Shown here: piece by piece, positions 20,301 through 29,063 of the stretch | Position numbering within the stretch: position 1 is the stretch's first letter | Layout: each line of letters begins with the position of its first letter | Origin: Paramoeba atlantica | Taxonomy: Eukaryota; Discosea | Assembly (NCBI GenBank): GCA_977017575.1 | Contig: CDRNVI010000005.1 | Coordinates: 123,967 to 187,966, forward strand | DNA length: 64,000 bases | Reading direction: 5' to 3' | Notes under the pieces: generated by a model | Seen by the model: only the letters and a program-made list of their open reading frames with translations | What the model was told of the DNA's origin: nothing | The model's database searches: none | Made by a program: the position numbers and the translations under genes

Positions 20301-20394
20301 GTTGGAGATCGAAAAATTCGCTGCGTACACAGTGGTTTCACAACTGCGAAATTACGTATCAGAAGAGAAATGGGTCGGAGGAATACGAGCTTAA
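17389..20394 (+). CDS. Family B RLE-LINE polyprotein (B1), with RT partly deleted
   Basis: 1001 codons. Residues about 1-190 are hydrophilic. A cysteine/histidine cluster follows at about 197-264 (ECPAMGCTWRS...FYNHVACRHG...LCAACGRSYD...HPQSC), likely nucleic-acid binding. RT then jumps from LQNKHPC to GVRQGSALSSLYF (about 465). Motif B and palm AYQDDV (about 501) remain, but motif A and the fingers are missing, and GTGGGGTCAGAC is repeated at the joint (18759-18793). C-terminus: CPGCGVMETPSSIMSHVAGCSRC zinc cluster (about 789), RLE core RSGPDLAIMW / MLYDITVVHTC (about 873-897), tail to EEKWVGGIRA. SL-4 precedes it. Family known to reverse-transcribe at an endonuclease nick; this copy is unlikely to be active alone. 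Confidence 0.85.
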   Translation: MKSDQSLRSRASLDKNPPSPHILTNTNEGNLSEGTFTDEERSHRLGSWDQFEGNKHLISTASTYNEQLYTTPIPMDIPAEWMDHARQIAQERETPDTGHTEAENEEMQHCGVRRQSTTHENAPASRTPDKTLNLNAVVQDVSPRLLHNVSPSKGPTKTDTRHSKRIPATEKNPPSPLLAEAKDSSTEVTQNREEFRECPAMGCTWRSPAHGVSWQAFYNHVACRHGSSIPAAWWATEGRFLCAACGRSYDVNKRETHPQSCKGKMTTPQSPSHMSHPSDESHPTTTQMHQPELPSLASISQTQLSTCKDVPARCRHLWGEILTKTAENAVKENSPAAWTLFAMLPKCLLPAPHRGGRKNHTTYASFVEKCMNRWLAQDYVPLWNDTVNNALKKQSATPNIVHDEEEKAAIRSELLVRQGEYSRGMAALTADPMAPDDEETYIKLQNKHPCLSDSDAIVGSDGHCGVRQGSALSSLYFCALLQGPLKEVASLYPEVKIRAYQDDVTMSSTNSTSLAAAFLHLRESTQDLNLEINFNKCEWFKSSKTQEFDASPLRTLGVKKCEDSIKVLGGYIGRDKIVEEKLLEKMSKHECLFRRLRIMGPSNLSLAILKRCTVPRQDYHLRVHKPVATLSLAEEFDKEVQSVMLKWCGANGDSLKLATLPCKLGGLGIISTVVKQRYFFEASRKSIEELFKPTNAPVGCTGTQTSQSLMKSQNQASRTQLKKQMKSEHETLATKLNENPSIARITKRTKESNVHLDSAHNYVNPYLFKYTLMMRLGVSITKAPKDIACPGCGVMETPSSIMSHVAGCSRCSGMNCTRKHSHIVRYLADLCTKAGLPYAIEPRIHSSFFCTKCKCSFSSEAAEDHPCRARRIRSGPDLAIMWPNAGEMLYDITVVHTCCSSYIKKTSSALLQNALDRKKQKYIEEKGLDPEFFRCIAVTDCGLLHDNTKNLIKTLANRADLSFEATRQAFQLEIEKFAAYTVVSQLRNYVSEEKWVGGIRA

Positions 20395-20935
20395 ATTCTG
20401 TGTTCGTTTGAATGAGATGAAAATTTTCGAATGAAAGTGTGTGTTAGAATATGAATGAATCTTTTCTTTTCCGAATCTCCTCTTCTGATGTTTCTATCTC
20501 GATTTTGGTGTGTTCGTTATTTTTTGAGGCTTTTGAGGGATATGATTCAGGTAAGTACTCACCTCCATGCTCTTGTTCTGTTTCTATCTGGTTTTTGGTC
20601 GAACTACGGCGCTTCCCAGTACCAAATATAACAAGGTACTAAACAACTAGGGTGAGTGACCTGCATGCTTATTTCATCTTTTCTTATTCTACATTTCACA
20701 TTGTAGATTCTTTTATTGCTGACCAGTTTCGATTTGATTGTGGCACCATCTGGTACCGAATATAACAAGGTACTACACAACTAGGGTGACTGCCACACAG
20801 TTTTTCTTTGACGCTCAGCTGCTTGCGGCGCGTGGTATATGTTTTTGTTTGATAATATGTATGTATTGTTTCTGGTAGAAAACGTATCAAATATCAGATA
20901 GAAGAGGGGAATGAAGATATTGTAAAAAAAAATGT
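20395..20935 (+). other. Family B 3' UTR with paired AACAAGGTAC motifs
   Basis: Downstream of the B1 stop. It holds two versions of a unit containing ATAACAAGGTACTA and ACAACTAGGGTGA (20625-20655 and 20760-20795). The same pair recurs after B4 (56280-56450). AACAAGGTAC is complementary to the last part of the SL exon. Ends in A-runs at 20921-20931 and 20949-20971. Confidence 0.7.
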
Positions 20936-20971
20936 CATTCCAATGACCAAAAAAAAAAAAAAAAAAAAAAA

Positions 20972-21288
20972 CGCCATCGATTACACCCCCCCACCAACAG
21001 CTCCCTTACAGGTAGATGAAGCGACAGTCGCGAAAACCATCAAAAGCTTTCACCGAGGCTCCTCCGCCGGAACCATGGGCCTACGCCCAGAACACCTACA
21101 AGTGGCACTCCTAGCGCAGGTAGACAACACTACGAAACCTCTCAAAGCTATTACAAACCTCGTAAATCACCTTCTAGCCGGCAAAGCCCCTCTAGAGGTT
21201 CAACCGTATTTCGCCGGAGCCAGACTTTGCGCCTTAGAAAAGGGCGAAAACGACGTCCGACCCATAGCTGCGGGGGAAACTATTAGAA
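20972..21288 (+). pseudogene. Family C RLE-LINE, N-terminal piece (C1, left part)
   Basis: After an A-run, encodes the start of family C RT: VDEATVAKTIKSFHRGSSAG, GLRPEHLQVALL, FAGARLCALEKGENDVRPIA, ending AAGETIR. The same protein continues at 24729 (FAGLQFGVATPVGAERI). The intervening 3.4 kb is two A-family fragments, so this is one C copy interrupted. Only a few codons (matching RLVSKAAC of C3) seem lost at the break. 5' truncated. Confidence 0.75.
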
Positions 21289-22426
21289 CCTTCCTATTAG
21301 ACATAGGTACCACACTCGGGTACACACACCAATAGCATCGGAAAAACTATGCAAAAAATTCGACAGCGATGTTGAAGCGGTGTTGAACACATGGCTTGGC
21401 AAAATGACAGATAAACACATCGCTTGGTGCCGGTTGCCGCTGAAGAAAGGTGGGCTCGGCCTGCCATCATCTACTGACTCTCGTACGTCCGCGTACAACT
21501 CTTCTAAACGCGTTTCTCTTGAGCAATGTAAATCAAAATCAGCTCGATTAACGTGCGACGAAGGTATAGCGCAGGACAGCGAATCAGTAAATGATGGCCC
21601 CGCAACGGAGGCTATGCTCAATCAGAAGACGTATCAAGAGTTGACAAAGAAAAACGAGGAGTTGGCACCTTTGGTAAAGGCGTGCAGTGAAAAGGGTAAT
21701 CACGATTGGTTGCAAGGAAAAACGAGATATATTCCATCATCTCAATTCTCTCTAATGGTGATGGCACGACTTGGTCTTGCGCACAAGAGTATGCCGGACA
21801 AAATCATATGCCCTGGATGCAAAATGATTCTCGAATCAAAACACTTTCTAGCACACTTGCTCGGTTGCGTTAAATGCACAGGCGCAAATGCGACAACGCG
21901 ACATCATGCTCTCGTTCGTCATATTTACGACCTCTGTCTTCAGACCGGAGTCCCATGCGAGCGGGAACCGAGACAATTCACCACTTATCGATGCCTGAAA
22001 TGTAATGAATCGGTGAATGAACAGCGCAAACATGAACATCAGAAAAAGTGTGGAACCGCATCATTCCATCGCAGCGGACCAGACTTAGCAATTTACTGGG
22101 CGTCCGGTGAGATATTCTATGACCTCACTATCATAAATGAAATATCCAAGACGAATCTCGGTAAACGGAGCAATCAGCTAATGCAGGAAGCCGAAAAACG
22201 CAAAGTCGACACGTATGTTAACTCGGATCTAATACCTCATGAAAAATTTACATGCGTATCAATACTCGCCGGAGGAGCAATGAACAAAAGTGGCCTGGCT
22301 CTCCTGAAATCTCTGGCCGATGCTAGCGGGCGTGATCGCGATATCGTGGTGCAAGATTTCATAATGCACCTCCAGGAGTTAAACGGCACTGTGCTGTGTT
22401 CTCAAATAAGCAAAGCACTATCGTAG
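21289..22426 (+). pseudogene. Family A RLE-LINE, 3' part (A4)
   Basis: Begins at IRHRYHTRVHTP in another frame from the C1 piece and runs through KHIAWCRLPLKKGGLGLPSS, the CPGCKMIL...HLLGCVKC cluster and RLE core HRSGPDLAIYW / FYDLTIINE to the stop at 22424. RT and N-terminus are missing. Its last 735 bp equal A2 almost exactly. Inserted in C1 on plus, tail to tail with A5. Confidence 0.85.
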
Positions 22427-22492
22427 GTCAAATATTAAATATATAGAATTATAAGATTTAGCTTACAAAGACGCGTAAGCTTAGTTAGAACT

Positions 22493-22919
22493 ACCCCCAT
22501 ACAATGGGGGGTAGCGCCAATACGAAATACTTATAGACATTTCCAGGTTAGCGTATTTATTTATCTATTTATCTATTTATTTATTCATTTACTTGTAAGT
22601 TCTGTTCTAGTTATTTTTGGAGGTAGTTTCTCTCACGAGAGAAGGGGGGAAGGTGATGTTTCGCCCGTGGCTTCCTGTCATAGGATTTCACAGGAGAAAT
22701 GCCTCCAAGAAATGATTATAGAAAAAAAAAAAAAAAACTATTCGTCGATTGGTCAGCAAAACTGCGTGCAACGAAAAGAAAGGGTCTTAGCAAAAGAAAG
22801 GGTCTTAGCAAAAGCCAACAAGGTATAACAAGGTACAGTCTTCATATCACACATATTCATCATTTTGCACGTGCCTCCTTCTAAAAAAAAGCAAACCTTC
22901 TTTCTAAAACAAAGCAACT
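22493..22919. other. Spacer between A4 and A5
   Basis: Contains an ACCCCCATACAATGGGGGGT inverted repeat just after the A4 tail (22493), a TTTATC/TTTA microsatellite (22553-22595), an A-run (22723-22738), a 19-bp direct repeat AAGAAAGGGTCTTAGCAAA (22776-22813), and AACAAGGTACAG (22827-22838), complementary to the SL. No gene seen. Confidence 0.5.
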
Positions 22920-24728
22920 TCAAAACATTGCCTTTCCCTCATCCTCCGCTGCTAGATAGCGGTGTAATTGGGATAACAGAGTTGAACCGTTCAATTCTTG
23001 AAGCAAAAGAGCAAAATCCTCTAAAATGGACTGTCTGGAGAGTTGACAACGATCTGCTAGAGCACCTAGAAGGTTCTTTGTGTTACTATGCAACGCTCCT
23101 CCGGACAATAAAGCCAGGCACTGGAATTTCTCTTTGGCTATCAACCCTGACGAAACGTAACGCTCAAGCTTTTTGTTGGTCGCTTCCCTCATCATTTTGC
23201 ACGGTTGTTTGTTCACGTGTGCCTGAGACAATTCATGGATCACAGTCAAATCGTAGAACACTGTGCCGTCCGCCCAATAAACTGCTAGATCCGGCCCTGA
23301 TCGGTGGATGTTACCATGGCAGCTGCGCTGGTGTTCTAAGCGCGTTTCCTCTGTTACCGCTGACTGGCAGCTAGCGCACACAAGGGTGGCAAATTCCCTT
23401 GGCTCTTTCTCACAAACCAGACCGCTTTTCAGGCACAAATCGTGAATATAACGGACTAAGGCATTGCGCTTGGTAGTTGCGTTCACGCCAGAGCACTTCA
23501 CGCATCCCGGAATGTGATTCAATGCAGTAACCGATGTTAAAGTGCACTTGCAACCAGGACAAAGTAAATCATTTGGAAGTCGAGGGTGTTTAAGCGCAAA
23601 ACGTGGCATTATCGCCAATTTGAATTTGGAACTCGGAACCAGACGCACTTTAGAGGTAATCCAGGAAAATTGCCCCTTTTGAGATGAAAGCATAATGATG
23701 GGAGCGAGGCTTTTATCTTTCAGCAACTCTTCACGGACCCCATTGTGATATTTCTCTTCTGTCACGAACTCATCATTAGGTGGATTAATGTCGCAATTAT
23801 CACTTCCAAGAGGGACCGGAGCGTTCCGTATTTGTGTATCCCGAGCTGAAGAAGCTTTTCTGTGCTCCAGAGCTGCACTGCGGGACGCGTCATAAGAGGC
23901 TCCTCTCAACGGTTCCATGGGAGTGATGCCTAAGCCACCTTTGCGAGTTGGAAGACGGATCCATGAAATTTGAGTATCTGTCAGTTGGCCAAACCAGTTT
24001 TTGAGGACATCATCTACGCTTGCATCGAACTCCTGTGCCAAATTCAGTGTCGTTTCAGGATCGTGCACTCTAATGTGATAGCGGTGTCTGACGTTTATGC
24101 ACTTCGATAGTAATAAGGTAGAAACATTGTTTATGCCCATTTTCTTGAGCCGACGAAATGCAGATTGATGTTTGCTTAATTTCCCACATAGCTGCTTGTC
24201 CACGTGCTGCGTACTACCAATAAAAGCACCAAGCACTTTGGTTGATTCTGAATCTGATTTCACTCCTGCTGCGTCAAGTCTTGCCGGGATGGGTAATTGC
24301 CGTTGTCCCCCAAACCACGCACACTTATGTAATGCCACTTGCAAATTTTGTGTCAGTAGAAGACCCCGCAAACGTTCGAAGGCTTTGGCTAAGAGGTCCC
24401 CATCTCTGGACGCCATGTTGATATCGTCGACAAATGCAAATATCTGCACCCCTGGAAATTCCTCTGCAAGTGTTTCTAGAATCGGTTGCAACATGGCGCA
24501 GAAATAAAGGGTTGAAAGTGGCGATCCTTGCCGCACCCCCGCCGAGCTTTGAATGGTGCCTGCGAACTTGCCATCTGCCCCGTAAAATAGCAGTTCAGAC
24601 GGTTCTGCGTATTCCGCAGTGAAAATGCGTCGGAAAGGACGGAGCGTGGACATTCCAAAAACGCATTTCGCTATCTCATCACGGGAAGGAGAATTAAAGG
24701 CGTTGGTCAGATCTACAGAGAGGATAGC
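22920..24728 (-). pseudogene. Family A RLE-LINE, RT 3' half and endonuclease (A5)
   Basis: On minus from LSVDLTNAFNSPSRDEIAK (RT motif A) through AGVRQGSPLSTLYFC (B), FAFVDDINMAS (C), thumb, ISWIRLPTRKGGLGITP, CPGCKCTLTSVTALNHIPGC zinc cluster, second C...C...H...C cluster, RLE core HRSGPDLAVYWADGT / FYDLTVIHEL, and stop at 22920. 5' truncated. The motifs look intact, but the N-terminus and RT fingers are absent. It forms the right border of the insertion in C1. Confidence 0.87.
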
Positions 24729-26894
24729 AACGTAGTTAAAGCCAAGGCAAGCGGCATATTCGCAGGGCTACAGTTCGGAGTGGCGACACCAGTCGGAGCT
24801 GAACGCATAATCCACACTTGTCGACAAGCCATGGCCATCCACACTGATAACCCTGACTTTGTTCTTTGCAAAGTAGACCTCAGAAACGCCTTTAACAACG
24901 TTAGCAGAACCGCCTTCCTGAAGCTTGTAAGCGAGCACTTCCCAGAATTATTCCCATGGGCAAGCTGGTGCTATACCACCACTAGTGCATTGACTTACCG
25001 AACCCACACGCTCCTATCGGACGAAGGTGTCCAACAAGGGGACCCCCTCGGACCTCTTTTCTTCTCCCTGGTCGCCCTGGAATTAGCAAACGAAATCAAT
25101 CACCAGGCCGACTTGGACCTACAATTATGGTACCTTGACGACGGGGTTCTCATAGGCAAGGCCCAAGACACCAGAAATGCACTGGACACGATCGCCAGGG
25201 TAGGCCCTCGCTGGGGCTTGCACTTGAACATGTCGAAGTGTGAAATCATTACCTCCCCTGCCTCGGCTAACGTGACAAATTTGTTTCCCGACATACCGGA
25301 CACCAAAATCAACGTACGTGGCGACTTTAGCGTTCTAGGAAGTCCAATTGGATCCCCAGAGTATTGCTCCGAATACCTGACAACGCACGCCATTGAACCA
25401 GCAGAAACGGCGTTAGAAGCTATAACTAGAATCAAAGACCCACAGGTTTCAATGGCGCTTATTCGGCAATGCGCCGGGTTCTGCAAAATGGTCCACGCTC
25501 TCCGCACGACCCCACCACAATCACTTACACTTTTATGCGAGCGTCTGGATGATTTTCTCATGCACGCGGTAGAGTCATGTTTATGCCCCTTGCCTCCCTC
25601 TGCACGGTCCCAAATTCAGCGCCTGAAAAAACACGGAGGATTCGGGTTACGGTCAGCATCCTTTCACGCAACCTCAGCCTACGTTTCCTCGGTTGCTTTT
25701 GCAGCAGACATGGACTCTTGGGATCCATCCGAAGTAGAAGGCTTTCTATCATCTATTGACGACATAAACGCGAAGGTTGGCACAAAGCTTCTCAACTCAA
25801 GTGGCCGTGTGTGCACTATCCCGCACCACAAATGCGAAGAATTTCCTCCGAGGCATCGCCCCGCAAAGCGCCCACGCCAGCCGGATACCCATGATCCTAC
25901 TTCATCTGCGAATCCCCCTTCCCTTCCACACGATCGCCCCCCCTTGTCACCCGATGATCTCCCCCCTACGTCATGCCCATTGTATGCAACGGAGGATTGC
26001 TTTGACGCGAAGCTGCCGGACTGGGCGAAAAAGGGTATCCCCCGCCAAAGGGACATAAGCCACGCGATTTCGGCTACGGAATTTTCGCGAGCTTATGAAA
26101 AGGCTGACGCCAGGACTCGCGCACGTTGGGTCTCCCAGAGCGGGAAAGGGGCCAATAGCTGGGCTTTCGTAACGCCATCCAAAGACACCGGTCACGCCTT
26201 CACCCCAACAGAATTCCGTACCTTGTCCCTCTGGTGGTTGGGGGTACCAGTCTACGGGGAAGAATCAAAATGCCCCAGGGAGAACTGCACGCTCCCCCTT
26301 GACATACACGGAGACCATGCTCTCACGTGTAAGCATGGGGAAGGTATCATCCGGCGACACCACTCGTTAGTCGATCAGTTTGCTGCCACCTGCAGCCAGG
26401 CCCACCTAGCACCCCAGCGCGAGAAAAGCCTCGGGAATAGGGGCCCAGGGGGTGCCTTGACCAGACCGGGGGACGTCTTCATGCCGAGCCTCTTCCTCGG
26501 AAAACCTATAGTGCTTGACTTCGCGGTCACTCACGCCCAGCAATCAAAATACACGGACACAGTCCGAAATGCTAGCTGGGTGGCCGCGGGGTCTTTCGCT
26601 GAGCACTACGCCTCCGACCAGAAAGCTCGACAGCGCCGTGAATCTGAGTCGGCGGGAAGCGACTTCACAGCAATGGTCGTAGAGAGCTACGGCTCTTGGA
26701 GCTCTAGTGCCTTAGCAGTACTTCGGAAAGTAGGAGAACGTCGGGCCAAAGCGTCCAACGGCATTCTCAGTGACGGAGCAGCTACGCTACAGCTCGTCAC
26801 AGACTTGAACATAACGCTGATGCGTCGCCAGGCACGTATGATGATATCAAGAATGCCGGTAGACGACCTTCCCACTCCGCTGATCGAGCAATAG
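24729..26894 (+). CDS. Family C RLE-LINE, RT and endonuclease (C1, right part)
   Basis: Open from within codons at 24729; the first ATG is at 24780 inside RT. RT: GLQFGVATPVGAERI, LCKVDLRNAFNNVSRT (A), GVQQGDPLGPLFFSLV (B), LWYLDDGVLIG (C). Middle: RARWVSQSGKGANSWAFVTPS. C-terminus: CPRENCTLPLDIHGDHALTC zinc cluster (about residue 497-517 from 24780), then LTRPGDVFMPSLF / PIVLDFAVTHA, which I read as the PD-D part of the RLE, and QSKYTDTVRNASWVAAGSFAEHY. Stop 26892. The N-terminal part of the same copy lies at 20972-21288. Confidence 0.85.
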   Translation, partial: NVVKAKASGIFAGLQFGVATPVGAERIIHTCRQAMAIHTDNPDFVLCKVDLRNAFNNVSRTAFLKLVSEHFPELFPWASWCYTTTSALTYRTHTLLSDEGVQQGDPLGPLFFSLVALELANEINHQADLDLQLWYLDDGVLIGKAQDTRNALDTIARVGPRWGLHLNMSKCEIITSPASANVTNLFPDIPDTKINVRGDFSVLGSPIGSPEYCSEYLTTHAIEPAETALEAITRIKDPQVSMALIRQCAGFCKMVHALRTTPPQSLTLLCERLDDFLMHAVESCLCPLPPSARSQIQRLKKHGGFGLRSASFHATSAYVSSVAFAADMDSWDPSEVEGFLSSIDDINAKVGTKLLNSSGRVCTIPHHKCEEFPPRHRPAKRPRQPDTHDPTSSANPPSLPHDRPPLSPDDLPPTSCPLYATEDCFDAKLPDWAKKGIPRQRDISHAISATEFSRAYEKADARTRARWVSQSGKGANSWAFVTPSKDTGHAFTPTEFRTLSLWWLGVPVYGEESKCPRENCTLPLDIHGDHALTCKHGEGIIRRHHSLVDQFAATCSQAHLAPQREKSLGNRGPGGALTRPGDVFMPSLFLGKPIVLDFAVTHAQQSKYTDTVRNASWVAAGSFAEHYASDQKARQRRESESAGSDFTAMVVESYGSWSSSALAVLRKVGERRAKASNGILSDGAATLQLVTDLNITLMRRQARMMISRMPVDDLPTPLIEQ

Positions 26895-27458
26895 CTTGGT
26901 AACGGAGTAAGTAGCCCTCGTGGGATAATCGTTTCCTAACCACACCGTTGTCGGCACAGGCCCACGTTAGCGCCCTCGGAAACAACTGATCTGGAAGCTG
27001 GTCGAGTCGACAGAGTCTATGCTCACGCCTAGCTCGCCGAGGGCTAGGTACCCCAAGTGAGGTAGTACACGGGTAGTGAATCTCCTCCCCGTCGACCAGC
27101 TTCCTGTTTCGCGACCGTGTCGCTGTCGACACAGGCCCGCGCCTGCGCCCTCCCATATAACAAGGGAAGGGTCCACAAGTCAGGCCGTGGTGAGGTCGAA
27201 AGACCCGGTCCGGAACGCGCGGATGGATTGGGCGTGGATTGCTTCCTTTTTTATTATTATTGTTATCAGAATCATAAATAACTTAAGGCAGGTTGAATTA
27301 CTAGTTTTGGGCTACAACATGTGAAATTGCTAATTTGATTGCTTGTTTACAAATCATATACCCCCCCCAATGGACCTTCATGGTTCATGTATTGGGTAAT
27401 ATAGAGGCAATGCCGCGTTTCATACTTCTCCCCCCTTAAAAAAAAAAAAAAAAAAAAA
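26895..27458 (+). other. Family C 3' UTR and poly(A) (C1)
   Basis: GC-rich tail with several inverted repeats: GCCTAG...CTAGG (27028-27046), GTGTCG/CGACAC (27117-27130), CCCTCCCATATAACAAGGGA. The block from TCACGCCTAG to CGGAACGCGCG recurs at 15605, 42841, 43181 and 56940. Ends CCCCCCTT plus 20 A. A similar layout, but different sequence, is found in the right region of YR elements V2 and V3. Confidence 0.75.
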
Positions 27459-28379
27459 TTCTGTTCCCTCTTTAGTACTATCGAAGCGAGCGAATCTAGA
27501 AATGAAGCGGTAGTTCCCAGACAACGGGATCTCAGTCACTCGATCTCTTCCCAGGAATACAACAACGCGCTTAATACCGCTGACCCGCGGACGAGGGCCC
27601 GATGGATCTCTGAAACGGGGGAAGGAGCGTCGGAGTGGGCATTTGTTTTGCCTTCCAAGAAGAACGGTCACGCATATACCCCGACAGAGTTCCGGATGCT
27701 GGTACGCTGGTGGCTTGGGGAGAACATATACCCCGGCACCCGACCTTGCCCCATGGACAAATGCACGCAGCCGCTTGGTCCAGAGGGGGATCACGCGATG
27801 TCGTGCAAAAGCGGGCATGGTATCATTTCCCGACACAATGCTCTGGCAACACAGTTTGCGGCGGAGTGTTCCAAGGCCGGGCTCGCCCCCAAACGAGAGG
27901 TCAGCCTGGGAAACAAGGGTCCGGGGGGCACCCTCACTAGGCCTGCAGATGTCTTTATAGACAGCCACCTCGGTCGGTCCCTTGTACTCGACTTCGCTGT
28001 CACCCATGTCCAGCAACAAAAGTATACGGACACAGTCCGTGACGCTAACTGGGTGACGGCGGGGTCGTTCGCGGAACAATATGCCACCGTGAACAAGAGC
28101 ATGCAACGCGCAGAGGCGACTGCAGCACACTTTAAGTTCGGAGCTATGGTCGTAGAATCCTACGGCTCGTGGTGTCCCAGCGCAATGTCTGTTCTCCGAG
28201 AGGTCGCAGTAGCTAGGGCGGCTAAATCGGGCAGTGACATATCGAAGGGGGCGGCCTTACATCAGATTCTCACAGCTCTGAATGTAACACTGATGAGGTC
28301 GCAGGCCCGAATGCTAGTCTTGCGATTACCCGCAACGGGCCCCGACCTGGCTCTCCTGGGGTACGGGAAGGAAGAGTAG
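27459..28379 (+). pseudogene. Family C RLE-LINE, endonuclease end (C2)
   Basis: 5'-truncated fragment after an A-run. Frame from QRDLSHSISSQEYNN (27520) through RARWISETGEGASEWAFVLPS, CPMDKCTQPLGPEGDHAMSC (zinc cluster), TRPADVFIDS / SLVLDFAVTHV (RLE core) and KYTDTVRDANWVTAGSFAEQY to GYGKEE and stop 28377. The first ATG of the open part is 27648. A different subfamily from C1 and C3 by its GYG-EE ending, which C4 and C5 share. Confidence 0.83.
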
Positions 28380-28698
28380 CAAGCGGCCAAGAGGTGGAAA
28401 ACCTCGTGGGCAAGGGTGGGGCGGTAAGTGTCGTGGTTGCTTTGCTTGGTTCCTGGTTCTGCAGGGGGGTTGTGGCCAGCGTCGGACGGTCCTGCGGGCA
28501 ATAAGGTCCGGGGTAGTGAGAGAGGTGGCAGGTTGAGGTTTGCTCGTTTCGGGTTTGCTTGGGCATAGATTGCTTGTTTTTATTGTTATTGTTTTTATTG
28601 TTCTTATACTTACGGGAGATCGAATTGCTAGTTTTGGGCTCCAAAATATGAAATTGCTAATTTGATTGCTTGTTAAAAAAAAAAAAAAAAAAAAAAAA
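28380..28698 (+). other. Family C (C2) 3' UTR and poly(A)
   Basis: Ends with TTTTGGGCTCCAAAATATG and GAAATTGCTAATTTGATTGC followed by about 24 A. The last 60 bp match the end of the C3 UTR (43100-43163). Confidence 0.7.
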
Positions 28699-28744
28699 GC
28701 GGACGGGATCCTGGGGTTTGGAGGTTGTAAAAAAAAAAAAAAAA
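28699..28744. other. 30-bp fragment of a YR-element 3' region between A-tracts
   Basis: GCGGACGGGATCCTGGGGTT and following bases resemble 46699-46729 in V2, just after that element's A-rich tract, and then end in about 16 A. Too short to be a usual insertion. Confidence 0.5.
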
Positions 28745-28983
28745 ATTCTGTTCAACACTTTAACCACATGGTTGACAAGGCATATTGGTCTCCAATTTGT
28801 CCGCATTTTTGGGAAGCCTTTTTGGAAGATTATTTGAGGTGGAATGGATTGCCTCGGCTAGTTTTTCCCAACTTACTTTGATGTTTTCGACTTCAAGATG
28901 AGGAGTAGTTGCAGTTTCAGTTTCGTTTGTTGAACGTATTCTTTTCGGAGCATGTTTCAGGGCTTTCTTAACTCCGGTTGCAA
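28745..28983 (-). pseudogene. Ingi-like LINE fragment, duplicate of part of ingi-3
   Basis: Nearly identical to 16040-16278, including the internal RT deletion joint, so it derives from the same deleted source. Carries the VSWEKLAEAI and NWRPICLVNHVVKVLNR regions. Bounded by poly(T) on one side (as read on minus) and by SL-5 on the other. Confidence 0.8.
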
Positions 28984-28985
28984 AA

Positions 28986-29017
28986 AACGATAAAGATACA
29001 GTTTCTGTACCTTGTTG
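28986..29017 (+). other. Spliced-leader exon copy (SL-5) at the 5' end of B2
   Basis: 32 nt from AACGATAAAG to CTTGTTG, then AATTATTTTCTATATTTC and the B2 leader. It starts at the same SL position as SL-4. Confidence 0.85.
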
Positions 29018-29063
29018 AATTATTTTCTATATTTCATCCTTTTTCAGGTACGCGGTTCGTTCT

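Noticed and set aside
22816-22838. Additional SL exon copy
   Set aside because: Only 10-12 bases match the SL complement (two short pieces in a row); the AACGATAAAG half is missing, so it is not a full exon copy.
26995-27250. HDV-like ribozyme or known structural RNA in the family C 3' UTR
   Set aside because: Several hairpins are visible, but I could not fit the nested double-pseudoknot pattern or match SRP, RNase P or snRNA landmarks. Left as an unnamed structured UTR.
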